NCBI GenBank assembly: GCA_026708015.1
Contig: JAPOVT010000018.1
Span: 62,001-126,000, forward strand
DNA length: 64,000 bases
DNA from: a bacterium
GTDB lineage: Bacteria > Actinomycetota > Acidimicrobiia > Acidimicrobiales > Bin134
Reading direction: 5' to 3'
The translations under genes were made by a program, and so were the position numbers. The notes below the pieces were generated by a model. It made no database searches. It worked only from the letters and a program-made list of their open reading frames with translations, and was not told where the DNA came from. This document shows positions 53,154-61,280 of the stretch, in pieces. Position 1 is the first letter of the stretch. Each line of letters starts with the position of its first letter.

Positions 53154-54686
53154 GTGAAACGCCGAAGCCGGACAGCGGCGCTGCTGGCTGCCGCCGCAGT
53201 GTGCCTGGCGGCGCAGACACTGGCAGCACCGATAGCGGGCGCGCAAACCAGCCCAGAAGACAGCCCCGAAGCCGAACAGGTGCAAGCCCGCGACCGGCTG
53301 ATCGCCAACCAAGAAACACTGCTGAACACATACCGCTGCCGGTTCGACATCGACACCCACATCGTGCCCGGCGGCTGCACCAACAACACCCCCGCACAAG
53401 ACCCCCAACCCCCAACACCGTTCCAAGGCAACCCGACCGAAACCGACATACAAACCCGCGACCAACTAATCGCCAACCAAGAAACACTGCTGAACACATA
53501 CCGCTGCCAGTTCGACATCGACACCCACATCGTGCCCGGCCGCTGCACCAACAACACCCCACCAACCGAACCAACCACGAGCCCAACCGAACCAGCCCCA
53601 GCCAGCCAATTCACCCAGATCACCAGCCTCGGCGGCGGTATATGCGGGCTGCGGGCCGACCAAACCCTCGCCTGCTGGAACTGGGAAACGCAGCAGGATG
53701 ACCAGGGCAACCGGCACAGAGTCTTGGTCGAGCAGGATGTGCCCACCGGGCAATTCACCCATATCGCCAACTACGACACCGGCAGGAACTTTGTGTGTGG
53801 GTTGCGGGCCGACCAGACCCTCGCCTGCTGGAACTGGGAAACGCAGCAGGATGACCAGGGCAACCGGCACAGAGTCTTGGTCGAGCAGGATGTGCCCACC
53901 GGGCAATTCACCCATATCGCCCAGATCGCCGATAGAGACCTCATTATGTGTGGGTTGCGGGCCGACCAAACCCTCACCTGCTGGGCACTGACATACCTGG
54001 GGCCAGATTGGGACGTCATCTGGGTCGAGTTGGACACGCCGGCCGGGCAATTCACCCAGATCCCCCAGATCGCCGACCTAGGTGGCGTTGTGTGTGGGTT
54101 GCGGGCTGACCAAACCCTCACCTGCTGGGACTGGAAACACCGCAGAGATATCGATGGCAACGATCTGGGCTGGATCTTGGCCCAGCAGGACGGGCCCGCC
54201 GGGCAATTCACCCATTTCGCCGCCCAACTCGGCGGCGCTATGTGCGGGTTGCGGGCCGACCAAACCCTCGCCTGCTGGGACTGGGAACTGTCACGGGACC
54301 ACAACTGGGTCTTTGTCGAGCGGGACACGCCCACCGGGCAATTCACCCAGATCCCCGAGCAGTTCACCCAGATCCCTCAGACCGCTGAATTCAATTTCGC
54401 TGGGTGTAGGATACAGGCCGACCAGACCCTCACCTGCTGGAACTGGGAAAACGCGGTAGCTATCCAGGGCAGGGAGCACAACCCGGTCAGGGTCGAGTTG
54501 GATGGGCCCGCCGGGCAGTTCACCCAGATCGCCGGCTTCACCGAGATCGGCGGCTTCGACGGCGCTATGTGCGGGTTGCGGGCCGACCAGACCATCGCCT
54601 GCTGGAACTGGGCAGTGCAGTGGGATGACCAGGAGGGCACCGGGCACTACACCTTGGTCGAGTTGGATCTGCCCGTTCAGCAGTGA
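53154..54686 (+). CDS. Secreted RCC1-like seven-repeat protein
   Basis: 510 residues from the GTG at 53154, which opens a signal peptide (MKRRSRTAALLAAAAV then CLAAQTLAAPIAGAQT). Two copies of a 56-residue unit follow, each with RDxLIANQETLLNTYRC and FDIDTHIVPG, then a Cys. Seven RCC1-type repeats come next, each with xCGLRADQTLxCW-like text and separated by about 50 residues (sixth repeat: GCRIQADQTLTCW). Seven repeats suggest a closed beta-propeller. The codons favour C over G in the third position unusually strongly. No anchor is seen. The function could be binding to a surface or a partner. Confidence 0.8.
   Translation: MKRRSRTAALLAAAAVCLAAQTLAAPIAGAQTSPEDSPEAEQVQARDRLIANQETLLNTYRCRFDIDTHIVPGGCTNNTPAQDPQPPTPFQGNPTETDIQTRDQLIANQETLLNTYRCQFDIDTHIVPGRCTNNTPPTEPTTSPTEPAPASQFTQITSLGGGICGLRADQTLACWNWETQQDDQGNRHRVLVEQDVPTGQFTHIANYDTGRNFVCGLRADQTLACWNWETQQDDQGNRHRVLVEQDVPTGQFTHIAQIADRDLIMCGLRADQTLTCWALTYLGPDWDVIWVELDTPAGQFTQIPQIADLGGVVCGLRADQTLTCWDWKHRRDIDGNDLGWILAQQDGPAGQFTHFAAQLGGAMCGLRADQTLACWDWELSRDHNWVFVERDTPTGQFTQIPEQFTQIPQTAEFNFAGCRIQADQTLTCWNWENAVAIQGREHNPVRVELDGPAGQFTQIAGFTEIGGFDGAMCGLRADQTIACWNWAVQWDDQEGTGHYTLVELDLPVQQ
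53291..53560. repeat. Two 168-bp direct repeats in the RCC1-like gene
   Basis: The units starting near 53291 and 53459 match over about 100 bases, with four or five substitutions. They encode the duplicated Cys-containing N-terminal unit. The period is 56 codons. Confidence 0.8.
53665..53922. repeat. Near-identical 153-bp duplication in the RCC1-like gene
   Basis: A stretch of about 104 bases from CCCTCGCCTGCTGG to ACCCATATCGCC occurs at 53665 and again at 53818 without a difference. The period is 51 codons, one RCC1-type repeat, which indicates a recent in-frame duplication. Confidence 0.8.
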
Positions 54687-54994
54687 TCCCGGTGGAGCCC
54701 GCTCGAAGGCCGCTCCCCCCACCGCTCAAGACTCAAACAACCCTAGACGGCGAACCCCGCCCACTGGCCGCGCATTCCCCACCCAGCCCGCCGTTGGCCC
54801 GGACCAGGCTTCATGCCCATGGACATTCCCAACCAGCACCCCGCAGGACCGCCACCCCAAACACCAAAACCAGCCGGCTAAACCAAAACCCCACATCCGC
54901 GACCTGTGGAGGACCCCGATGACGAGGGCCGTGGGCCAGCGAGAATCTAGGGCAAGGTCAAGGGCTCGCCGCCGGCGGCTATTGACGAGCAGCG
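54687..54994. other. Intergenic region after the RCC1-like gene
   Basis: About 308 bases without a supportable gene. The first part is rich in C and A on the plus strand, continuing the composition of the preceding gene, and might be a decayed 3' extension. No terminator hairpin with a U-tract is evident. Confidence 0.5.
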
Positions 54995-55423
54995 TCAGCC
55001 CAGGCCCACGGCCAAGATCGCGCCCCAGGTCGGCAACGACATGCCCAACATGGTGAACACCATCGTGCGGGTCTGTCTGGCGAACTGAAGCGCCATGTCT
55101 CCACGCAATTTGGTGAATTCGGCATCGACCTTGGCAAATTTGCCGTCCATCTCGGTGCGGATGTTGGCAAATTTGCCGTCCATCTCGGTGCGGATGTTGG
55201 CGAATCCGGCGTCCATCTCGGTGCGGAGACGTTCTTCGCTGGCCTCGATGGCCGCCTTGTTAGCCTCGATCTTGCCTTCCAAGACAGAGAGATCCTCTTT
55301 GGTAGCGAGTTTGTGCCAATCGAAGGGGGGAAGGCTCTCCATCAGAACTTCGGCCTCCTCCTCTCCCAGGACTTCGATCAGTCGGTTGCGCAGCGCCAGT
55401 CGCTTTTGTTCACTCGCAGGCAT
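54995..55423 (-). CDS. Coiled-coil protein with C-terminal membrane segment
   Basis: 142 residues: a short N-terminal region (LRNRLIEVLGEEEAEVLMESLPP), a long coiled coil built on 11-residue units (NIRTEMDGKFA repeated), and a C-terminal hydrophobic end (FTMLGMSLPTWGAILAVGLG). The layout is like the DUF1640/CCDC90-like small coiled-coil membrane proteins. A scaffold or oligomeric tail-anchored protein is likely. AGGAGG precedes the ATG. Confidence 0.7.
   Translation of the reverse strand: MPASEQKRLALRNRLIEVLGEEEAEVLMESLPPFDWHKLATKEDLSVLEGKIEANKAAIEASEERLRTEMDAGFANIRTEMDGKFANIRTEMDGKFAKVDAEFTKLRGDMALQFARQTRTMVFTMLGMSLPTWGAILAVGLG
55131..55229. repeat. 33-bp tandem repeats in the coiled-coil gene
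   Basis: Units starting TTGGCAAATTTGCCGTCC at 55131 and 55164 are identical over 33 bases. A third at 55197 is diverged. They encode the 11-residue coiled-coil unit. Confidence 0.8.
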
Positions 55424-55601
55424 TTCCAGCCTCCTCGGATGTTCTTATCGCTAGAGGAGGACCAAAACCCATGTCCTCGAGTGGTTGCGGCCAACCCTAC
55501 CGCTAACAGTTGTGTGTCACAATCACCGTCTTGCCCTTTGGGCTCGGCATCTGCTTGTCGGTTAGGGCAGCGGTCCCCGCAAGTCGCCCGATTAGGCGGT
55601 C

Positions 55602-55901
55602 TTAGACCAGGGCGTTGACGCGGCGGGCGAATTCGAGATCTAGCTCAGTGAGGCCGCCGGCGGCGTGGTTGGTGATGGCGATCTCGACGGTGGACCAGAC
55701 GTTGGACCACTCGGGATGGTGAAACAGCCGCTCGGAGATCAATGCCACCCGGGACATGAAGCCGAAGGCCTCAGAGAAGTCGGAGAAATTGAAGGTGGCG
55801 GCGAGCTTGTCGCCTTGGCGCTCCCAACCGGGAAGGTCGGCCAAGGCAGCCGAAATCTCCTCGTCGCTCAGCAGTCTCTTGGCATCAGCGTCTACGGCCA
55901 T
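55602..55901 (-). CDS. 4a-hydroxytetrahydrobiopterin dehydratase (PCD/DCoH family)
   Basis: 99 residues, normal for the family. HHPEWSNVW followed by ITNHAAGGLTELD carries the three active-site His residues. The family dehydrates 4a-hydroxytetrahydropterins or acts as a molybdopterin-related protein in bacteria. It overlaps the end of sufC by 10 bases, so it is co-transcribed with the SUF genes; the link is not understood. Confidence 0.92.
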   Translation of the reverse strand: MAVDADAKRLLSDEEISAALADLPGWERQGDKLAATFNFSDFSEAFGFMSRVALISERLFHHPEWSNVWSTVEIAITNHAAGGLTELDLEFARRVNALV

Positions 55902-56716
55902 GGGTCTCCTCCCCCTCCGAATTCTAAGTGTGAGTGGATCTCTACCGGTGATTCGGCCCGAGTGTCGATCCAGGGATCGTAACCAGTCTCCTCCAGCTGG
56001 GCAGCCAACTCTGGGCCTCCAGTCTCGGCGATAGCACCATCGATGAGGATGTGGACCACGTCGGCATGAAGCACAGTCAGCAGTCGGCTGAAGTGCGTAA
56101 TGGCCAGCACCCCGAGATTGTCCTCATGGGTGGCCTGTTCGATGCGATGGCTCACCGCGGCCAGCGCATCCACGTCGAGGCCGCTGTCGAGCTCGTCCAA
56201 GATGGCGATGCGGGGACGGAGCACACCGAGCTGCACCGCCTCGCTCCGCTTCATCTCTCCTCCGGACAGGTCGACATTTAGCGAGCGGTACAAGAGATCA
56301 AGGTCGAAGCCAACCAACTCAGCCTCGGCCACCACCTGGGCCTCCACCGCGCTGCGATCTCCCTCGGTAGCGGCCACTGCCTCTTCCAGCATGACTTCCA
56401 AACCCACACCCGGCACCTCGGTGGGATACTGCTGGGTGGAGAACAGTCCGGCATGGGCCCGCTCCCACGGGGAGAGATCCACGAGATCGACATCGTTCAG
56501 GGTGATCGAGCCCGCGGTGATCTCATAGCCGGGACGGCCCATGATGGCGTAGGCCAAAGTCGACTTGCCCGAGCCGTTGGGTCCCATCACGGCGTGGACT
56601 TCGCCCGACGCCACTCGGAGGTCTACCCCATTGAGCACCATCTGCCCGCCGACCCTGACATGAAGGTCTGAGACGACCAGCTTGCTCTTGGCTGTTTCTT
56701 TATTCGACCTACTCAT
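55892..56716 (-). CDS. sufC: SUF Fe-S assembly ATPase, SufC paralog 1
   Basis: 274 residues from the ATG at 56716, inside the last codons of the Rieske gene (8-base overlap). Walker A GPNGSGKST, signature LSGGEMKR and Walker B IAILDELDSGLD are intact. The YPTEVPGVGLE region is the SufC-specific Q-loop part. It is likely the partner of SufB and SufD, whose genes lie upstream in the same operon. It is about 20 residues longer at the C-terminus than SufC2. Confidence 0.94.
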   Translation of the reverse strand: MSRSNKETAKSKLVVSDLHVRVGGQMVLNGVDLRVASGEVHAVMGPNGSGKSTLAYAIMGRPGYEITAGSITLNDVDLVDLSPWERAHAGLFSTQQYPTEVPGVGLEVMLEEAVAATEGDRSAVEAQVVAEAELVGFDLDLLYRSLNVDLSGGEMKRSEAVQLGVLRPRIAILDELDSGLDVDALAAVSHRIEQATHEDNLGVLAITHFSRLLTVLHADVVHILIDGAIAETGGPELAAQLEETGYDPWIDTRAESPVEIHSHLEFGGGGDPWP

Positions 56717-57059
56717 CGTGGCCCACCTCCAGCCAGACCTGGCCGTCATCCACGCCCACGTCGTAGATCGGGACCGGCCGAGTGGCGGGCAGAGTCTCGG
56801 CCTCGCCGGTTTCCAACGAGAACAGGCTGCCGTGCTTCCAGCACTCGATGGTGCCCTCCTCGGGATCCACCTCACCCTCCGCTAGCGAATAGTCAGCATG
56901 GCTGCATATGTCGCCCAAGGCGTAGAGATCATCTCCCAAGCGGATGACTGCAACCTTGTGGACCAGGCTGCTGACCTCGACGTCGAACCGTCGAGCCTCC
57001 CCGTCCTCTAGCTCGTCCAGGGGGCACAGCGTGATCCTCGTGATCCCCTCAGCGCTCAC
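56709..57059 (-). CDS. Rieske-type ferredoxin (non-heme oxygenase ferredoxin subunit-like)
   Basis: 116 residues. The 2Fe-2S ligands are in CSHADYSL and CWKHGSLF (CxH...CxxH). Such small Rieske proteins are common between sufD and sufC in Actinobacteria and are thought to donate electrons for cluster assembly. The GTG start overlaps the sufD stop (GTGA). Confidence 0.92.
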   Translation of the reverse strand: MSAEGITRITLCPLDELEDGEARRFDVEVSSLVHKVAVIRLGDDLYALGDICSHADYSLAEGEVDPEEGTIECWKHGSLFSLETGEAETLPATRPVPIYDVGVDDGQVWLEVGHDE

Positions 57060-58321
57060 AATCCGCTCCCGTTGCCCACATGATGATGGCTCAACCCCGC
57101 GATCTTGGCCTGAAGCCGAGCGCGCACCGCCGGCACCGCCCCTGCAACGGGGAACTGATCCAGCACCTCGTCAAAGAACCCAGTGACGATGAGGCGTTCG
57201 GCGGTCTCGGTGGGCACTCCCCGGCTTTCCAAGTAGAACAGCTGCTCGCCGTCGATGGGTCCCACCGCGGAGGCGTGGCTACAGTGGACCTCGTTGTTCT
57301 CGATCTCCAGGTTGGGCACCGACTCAGCCCAGGCGTCTTCCGACAGCTTGATGTTCCGGTTGGTCTGGTAGGCGTTGGTGCCCCGAGCGTCGGGCCGCAC
57401 CCGAATGAGACCGGTGTACACCGACCGGGAGGCGTCGTCCACCGCCCCCTTGAACAGCAGGCTGCTGGTGGTATCCGGAGCGGCATGATCCTGGAAAGTG
57501 CGGAAATCCAGCGTCTGCTCGCCATCACCGAAATACAGCGAGATCAGATCGCCCGTCGCCCCCCGTCCCGATAAGTGGGTGTCCAGCCGCGTCCGGGCAT
57601 ATGCCCCGCCGAGCGCGGCGGTGGATGCCCTCAGGTGGGCCTGCGAGCCGATATGGCTGACCTGAGAGCCGATGTGCCACACCTTGGGCCCCAGATCCTG
57701 CACTGCCAGGTACCCCACCCGAGCGGCGGCGGCCGCCCTGATCTCGATGACCGGGCTCACGAACGCCGCTACGTCGGCCGAGCCGTACAGCTCCAACACC
57801 TCAATTGCAGAGTCAGCCCCCGCGTCCACGATCAGCCGGGGAAACACTGCTCCCCCATCGGCGTCAAGCCAATGGCGCACAATGATCGGACCCTCCACGC
57901 TCGCCCCTGGCGGCACCCGAATCAGCAAAGGCTCGACGGCGAAGGCCGCGTTCATGAGGGCGAACAGGTCAACATCCACCGACGCGGCCAAGTCGGCGTC
58001 GCCATCGCCCAGCAGGCGGACCTCCACCCCCATGTCGGCGAGCTCCGGAGCCAACTCAACTCCGCAGAGCCGGCCGTTGCTGGTATCGGCAACGGCGCAG
58101 TGGTCGGGAACCTCGGCTGTATACCGCTCACCGGGATCTGCCGCCAGCTGATAGCGGCCGAGGTCCAACTGGCCAATCGGCGTATACCGCCACACCTCCT
58201 CTTCCACCGAGGGCATAGGCGCAGCAGCCACCTGCTCGGCGGCGGCGACTCGTCGGCGCACCAGCCAGTCGGGGCCGGGAATGGCTCCGGCCGCATCGGG
58301 GGTGAACTGGGTTTTGGTCAC
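57056..58321 (-). CDS. sufD: Fe-S assembly protein SufD
   Basis: 421 residues of the SufB/SufD beta-helix fold. DHAAPDTTSSLLFKGAVDD, NAYQTNRNIKLSEDAWAES (both in parts) and NNEVHCSHASAVGPIDGEQLFYLESRGV are the family core; the last contains the HCSH motif shared with SufB. It is part of the SufBC2D scaffold. The GTG start overlaps the upstream gene by four bases. Confidence 0.94.
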   Translation of the reverse strand: MTKTQFTPDAAGAIPGPDWLVRRRVAAAEQVAAAPMPSVEEEVWRYTPIGQLDLGRYQLAADPGERYTAEVPDHCAVADTSNGRLCGVELAPELADMGVEVRLLGDGDADLAASVDVDLFALMNAAFAVEPLLIRVPPGASVEGPIIVRHWLDADGGAVFPRLIVDAGADSAIEVLELYGSADVAAFVSPVIEIRAAAAARVGYLAVQDLGPKVWHIGSQVSHIGSQAHLRASTAALGGAYARTRLDTHLSGRGATGDLISLYFGDGEQTLDFRTFQDHAAPDTTSSLLFKGAVDDASRSVYTGLIRVRPDARGTNAYQTNRNIKLSEDAWAESVPNLEIENNEVHCSHASAVGPIDGEQLFYLESRGVPTETAERLIVTGFFDEVLDQFPVAGAVPAVRARLQAKIAGLSHHHVGNGSGL

Positions 58322-58689
58322 GTACGCCGACGGCGCTTTCGCCGCTTCGCCTTTCCGCCGCCGCCTGCTCTCAGCCGTCGCCGGGACTTCTCCTTCTCCA
58401 GTTCGGCCAGCACTCTGGGGCCTGCTTCATTCACGATGTCTTCGGCGGCGTCCAACAGGGCACCAACGCTCTCGTCGCTGCCCACGCTGGCCGGCGCCTC
58501 GGGAGTGGGCGGTGTGACCAAGGTTCCGTGGGACCAATTCACGTCCACCATGCGCCGCTCGTAGGCCGAGCAGTCGTCGGGACAGCGCCACGGAGCCTCA
58601 GGGGCCAAGTCTAAATCGCACTTCCGCACGGTCTCACCATTGGGGTACGACCGGCTCTCGAAGTACTTGCAATCCTGCCGCATGGGCAT
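58318..58689 (-). CDS. Cys-rich protein encoded between sufB and sufD
   Basis: 123 residues from the ATG that overlaps the sufB TAA by one base (TAATG). The N-terminal third has four Cys: DCKYF, RKCDLD, WRCPDDCSAY. The C-terminus is strongly basic (RRRLRAGGGGKAKRRKRR). The Cys set could bind zinc or an Fe-S cluster, and the tail could bind nucleic acid or membrane. It is translated with SufB and SufD, so a role in the scaffold is likely. No family recognised. Confidence 0.75.
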   Translation of the reverse strand: MPMRQDCKYFESRSYPNGETVRKCDLDLAPEAPWRCPDDCSAYERRMVDVNWSHGTLVTPPTPEAPASVGSDESVGALLDAAEDIVNEAGPRVLAELEKEKSRRRLRAGGGGKAKRRKRRRRT

Positions 58690-60092
58690 TAGCCGACAGA
58701 TCCCTCCATCTGCAGCTCGATGAGCCGGCTCCACTCCACGGCGTACTCCATTGGCAGGGTGCGGGTGATGGGCTCGATGAAGCCGTTGACGATCATGCCC
58801 ATGGCCTGCTCTTGGGTCAGCCCCCGGCTCATCAAATAGAACAACTGCTCATCAGCCACCTTGGAGACGGTGGCCTCGTGGCCGATCTCCGCGTCCCGGG
58901 TGCCCACCTCCATGTAGGGGTAGGTGTCGGACACGCTGTCCTCGTCCAAGATCAGCGCATCGCACTGCACATGGCTGCGACATCCGTAGGCATCGTCCTC
59001 TACCCGGACCAAGCCCCGGTAGCTGGTTCGCCCGCCACCGTTGGAGATCGACTTGGACACGATCTTGGAGGTGGTCTCCGGAGCGGCGTGGGTCATCTTG
59101 GCTCCGGCGTCCTGATGCTGGTCGGGACCGGCGTAGGCCACCGACAGCACCTCGCCCGAGGCCTTGGGGCCGACCATCACCACTGCCGGATACTTCATGG
59201 TCAGCCGGGAGCCGATGTTGCCGTCGATCCACTCCATGTGGCCCTCGGCCTCGACCTTGGCCCGCTTGGTGACCAGGTTGTACACGTTGTTGGACCAGTT
59301 CTGGATGGTGGTGTAGGTGACCCGGGCCGATTTCTTTACCAGGATCTCCACCACCGCGGAGTGCAGCGAATCGCTGGTGTACACCGGGGCCGAGCACCCC
59401 TCGATGTAGTGAACCTGTGAGCCCTCGTCGGCGATGATGAGGGTCCGCTCGAACTGGCCCATGTTCTCGGCGTTGATGCGGAAGTAGGCCTGAAGCGGCA
59501 TCTCCACCGTCACCCCGGGCGGCACGTAGATGAAGCTGCCCCCCGACCACACCGCCGAGTTCAGAGCAGAGAACTTGTTGTCGCCCGGCGGAATGATGGT
59601 GCCGAAGTGCTCCTTCACCAGCTCGGGATACTCCTTGAGCGCGGTGTCCATGTCGCAGAACAGCACTCCCTGGTGCTCCAAGTCCTCCCGATTGCGGTGG
59701 AACACAACCTCCGACTCGTACTGCGCGGTCACCCCGGCCAGGTACTTGCGCTCGGCCTCGGGAATGCCCAGCTTCTCGTAGGTGTCCTTGATGGCGTCGG
59801 GCAGGTCCTCCCAGGCGTCGACCTGCTCCTCGGTGGGCTTGATGTAGTAGTAAATGTTGTCGAAATCGATGCCCGACATGTCGCCGCCCCATGTGGGCAT
59901 GGGCCGCTTCTCGAACCGGGAGAGCGACTTCAGCCGGAAGTTCCGCATCCAGTCGGGCTCGCTCTTCATCCACGACATCTCCTGCACGATGTCGGTGTTC
60001 AGCCCTTTCTTGGGCTTGAAGACGTAATCCTCCTCGTCACTCCAGCCGAGCTTGTATCGGCCGAGATCTAAGGCGAGGGCTTCCGACGACAT
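58689..60092 (-). CDS. sufB: Fe-S assembly scaffold SufB
   Basis: 467 residues, taken from the ATG at 60092 with AGGA seven bases upstream; a TTG two codons earlier is also possible. [24 protein letters not shown] (in parts), [30 protein letters not shown] and the C-terminal [18 protein letters not shown] match SufB. It is the main scaffold on which the cluster forms, with SufC and SufD. Confidence 0.96.
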   Translation of the reverse strand: MSSEALALDLGRYKLGWSDEEDYVFKPKKGLNTDIVQEMSWMKSEPDWMRNFRLKSLSRFEKRPMPTWGGDMSGIDFDNIYYYIKPTEEQVDAWEDLPDAIKDTYEKLGIPEAERKYLAGVTAQYESEVVFHRNREDLEHQGVLFCDMDTALKEYPELVKEHFGTIIPPGDNKFSALNSAVWSGGSFIYVPPGVTVEMPLQAYFRINAENMGQFERTLIIADEGSQVHYIEGCSAPVYTSDSLHSAVVEILVKKSARVTYTTIQNWSNNVYNLVTKRAKVEAEGHMEWIDGNIGSRLTMKYPAVVMVGPKASGEVLSVAYAGPDQHQDAGAKMTHAAPETTSKIVSKSISNGGGRTSYRGLVRVEDDAYGCRSHVQCDALILDEDSVSDTYPYMEVGTRDAEIGHEATVSKVADEQLFYLMSRGLTQEQAMGMIVNGFIEPITRTLPMEYAVEWSRLIELQMEGSVG

Positions 60093-60144
60093 ATCCAAAT
60101 CCTAGTTGCAGGGAAGGCGTGGTTGATCTGAATACTACCGGCGA

Positions 60145-60663
60145 TCAGCCCAATAGGCGCATCTCAGCCCGATATCGGTGGCACCGGTCCACATAGCCCT
60201 GGGCGTCCTCTCGATTCTGCCCCTCGGCCATGTGCCCCTCCCGAATCTTGGCCGGCACCCCGATGGCCAAGGCCAGCGGCGGGATCTTCATGTGGTTGGT
60301 GACCACCGCGCTGGCACCCACCAGCGCGCCCCGGCCCACCACCGCTTCGTGCAGCACCACTGCGGCGACGCCGACCAGCGCCTCGTCTTCCACGGTGCAG
60401 CCTTCCAAGTGAGCCAGATGGCCGACGGTGACGTCGTTGCCCACCACCGTGGCCAGCTCATCGGTGTTGTGGATAACGGCGTTGTCCTGGATGGAGGTGC
60501 GGTCGCCGATGGTGATCCCCGCTCCATCGCCACGTAGCACCGTCCCCGGCCAAATGGTCGACTCAACACCGATGCTCACCCGGCCGATGATCACCGCTTG
60601 CGGGTGGACAAACGCCTCCGGATGGATGTTGGGCTCAATGTCTCCCAGTGCATAGATCGGCAT
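60145..60663 (-). CDS. Gamma-carbonic-anhydrase-like hexapeptide protein
   Basis: 172 residues from MPIYALGDIEPN. Left-handed hexapeptide repeats (ISIGVESTIWPGTVLRGD, IGDRTSIQDNAVIHN, VGNDVTVGHLAHLEGC) form the trimeric beta-helix. His ligands are visible in VIHN and VGH. At the usual third His, in the pattern GHxxxxHG, this protein has Glu (GHLAHLEG), with a His two residues before. Enzyme activity is therefore unsure. Confidence 0.88.
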   Translation of the reverse strand: MPIYALGDIEPNIHPEAFVHPQAVIIGRVSIGVESTIWPGTVLRGDGAGITIGDRTSIQDNAVIHNTDELATVVGNDVTVGHLAHLEGCTVEDEALVGVAAVVLHEAVVGRGALVGASAVVTNHMKIPPLALAIGVPAKIREGHMAEGQNREDAQGYVDRCHRYRAEMRLLG

Positions 60664-60682
60664 GGCTCTGTGGTCCTGGGGG

Positions 60683-61180
60683 TCAGCCCATCGGGTCGAA
60701 AGAGCCGTACTTGCCGGCCAAGAACACCAGTGGCCCCACATCGTCTCGCTGCACGCCCAGATCCAATACCCGGCCGAGAACGATCCAGTGGTCGCCCCCC
60801 TCAACGATCTGGTCGATCTCGCAGTCGATCCAAGCAAGGGAACTCTCGAATATCGGTGCGCCGGTGATCTTGGTCGTCCACTCCAAACCGGCGAACTTGT
60901 CCTCGGCCTTGGAGGCGAAGAGGTTGGACATGTCCCCTTGGTCCTCAGCCAGGATGTTCACCCCGAAATGGCCGGCGACCTCGATGGCCGGCCAGCTTGT
61001 TGACGTCTTGCCCGGCATGAACATGACCAGCGGCGGGTCGAGTGACACGGAGCCAAAGGAACCAATGGCCAGCCCGGCGGGTCCGTCAGAGCCCGCGGCG
61101 GTGACCACGGTTACGCCCGTGGGAAGCTGTCCGAGCACTTGGCGGAAAAAGGCCGAGTCGAACGGCGGACTGTCAGACAC
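60683..61180 (-). CDS. Flavin reductase-like protein
   Basis: 165 residues with a GTG start. LPTGVTVVTAAGSDGPAGLAIGSFGSVSLDPPLV, in parts, and SWPAIEVAGHFGVNIL match the flavin reductase-like FMN-binding fold; the HWIVLGRV block carries the family His. It would reduce FMN or FAD with NAD(P)H for a partner monooxygenase. It is 19 bases before the carbonic-anhydrase-like gene on the same strand. Confidence 0.9.
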   Translation of the reverse strand: MSDSPPFDSAFFRQVLGQLPTGVTVVTAAGSDGPAGLAIGSFGSVSLDPPLVMFMPGKTSTSWPAIEVAGHFGVNILAEDQGDMSNLFASKAEDKFAGLEWTTKITGAPIFESSLAWIDCEIDQIVEGGDHWIVLGRVLDLGVQRDDVGPLVFLAGKYGSFDPMG

Positions 61181-61280
61181 TTGGACTCCTCGAAAAGGGA
61201 CACATCTTGCCCCTCCACAGCATTAAGGCTAGTGCCTATCCCCAATCGACCTCCCGTCGGGGACCCCCATCAGGCTCCGC

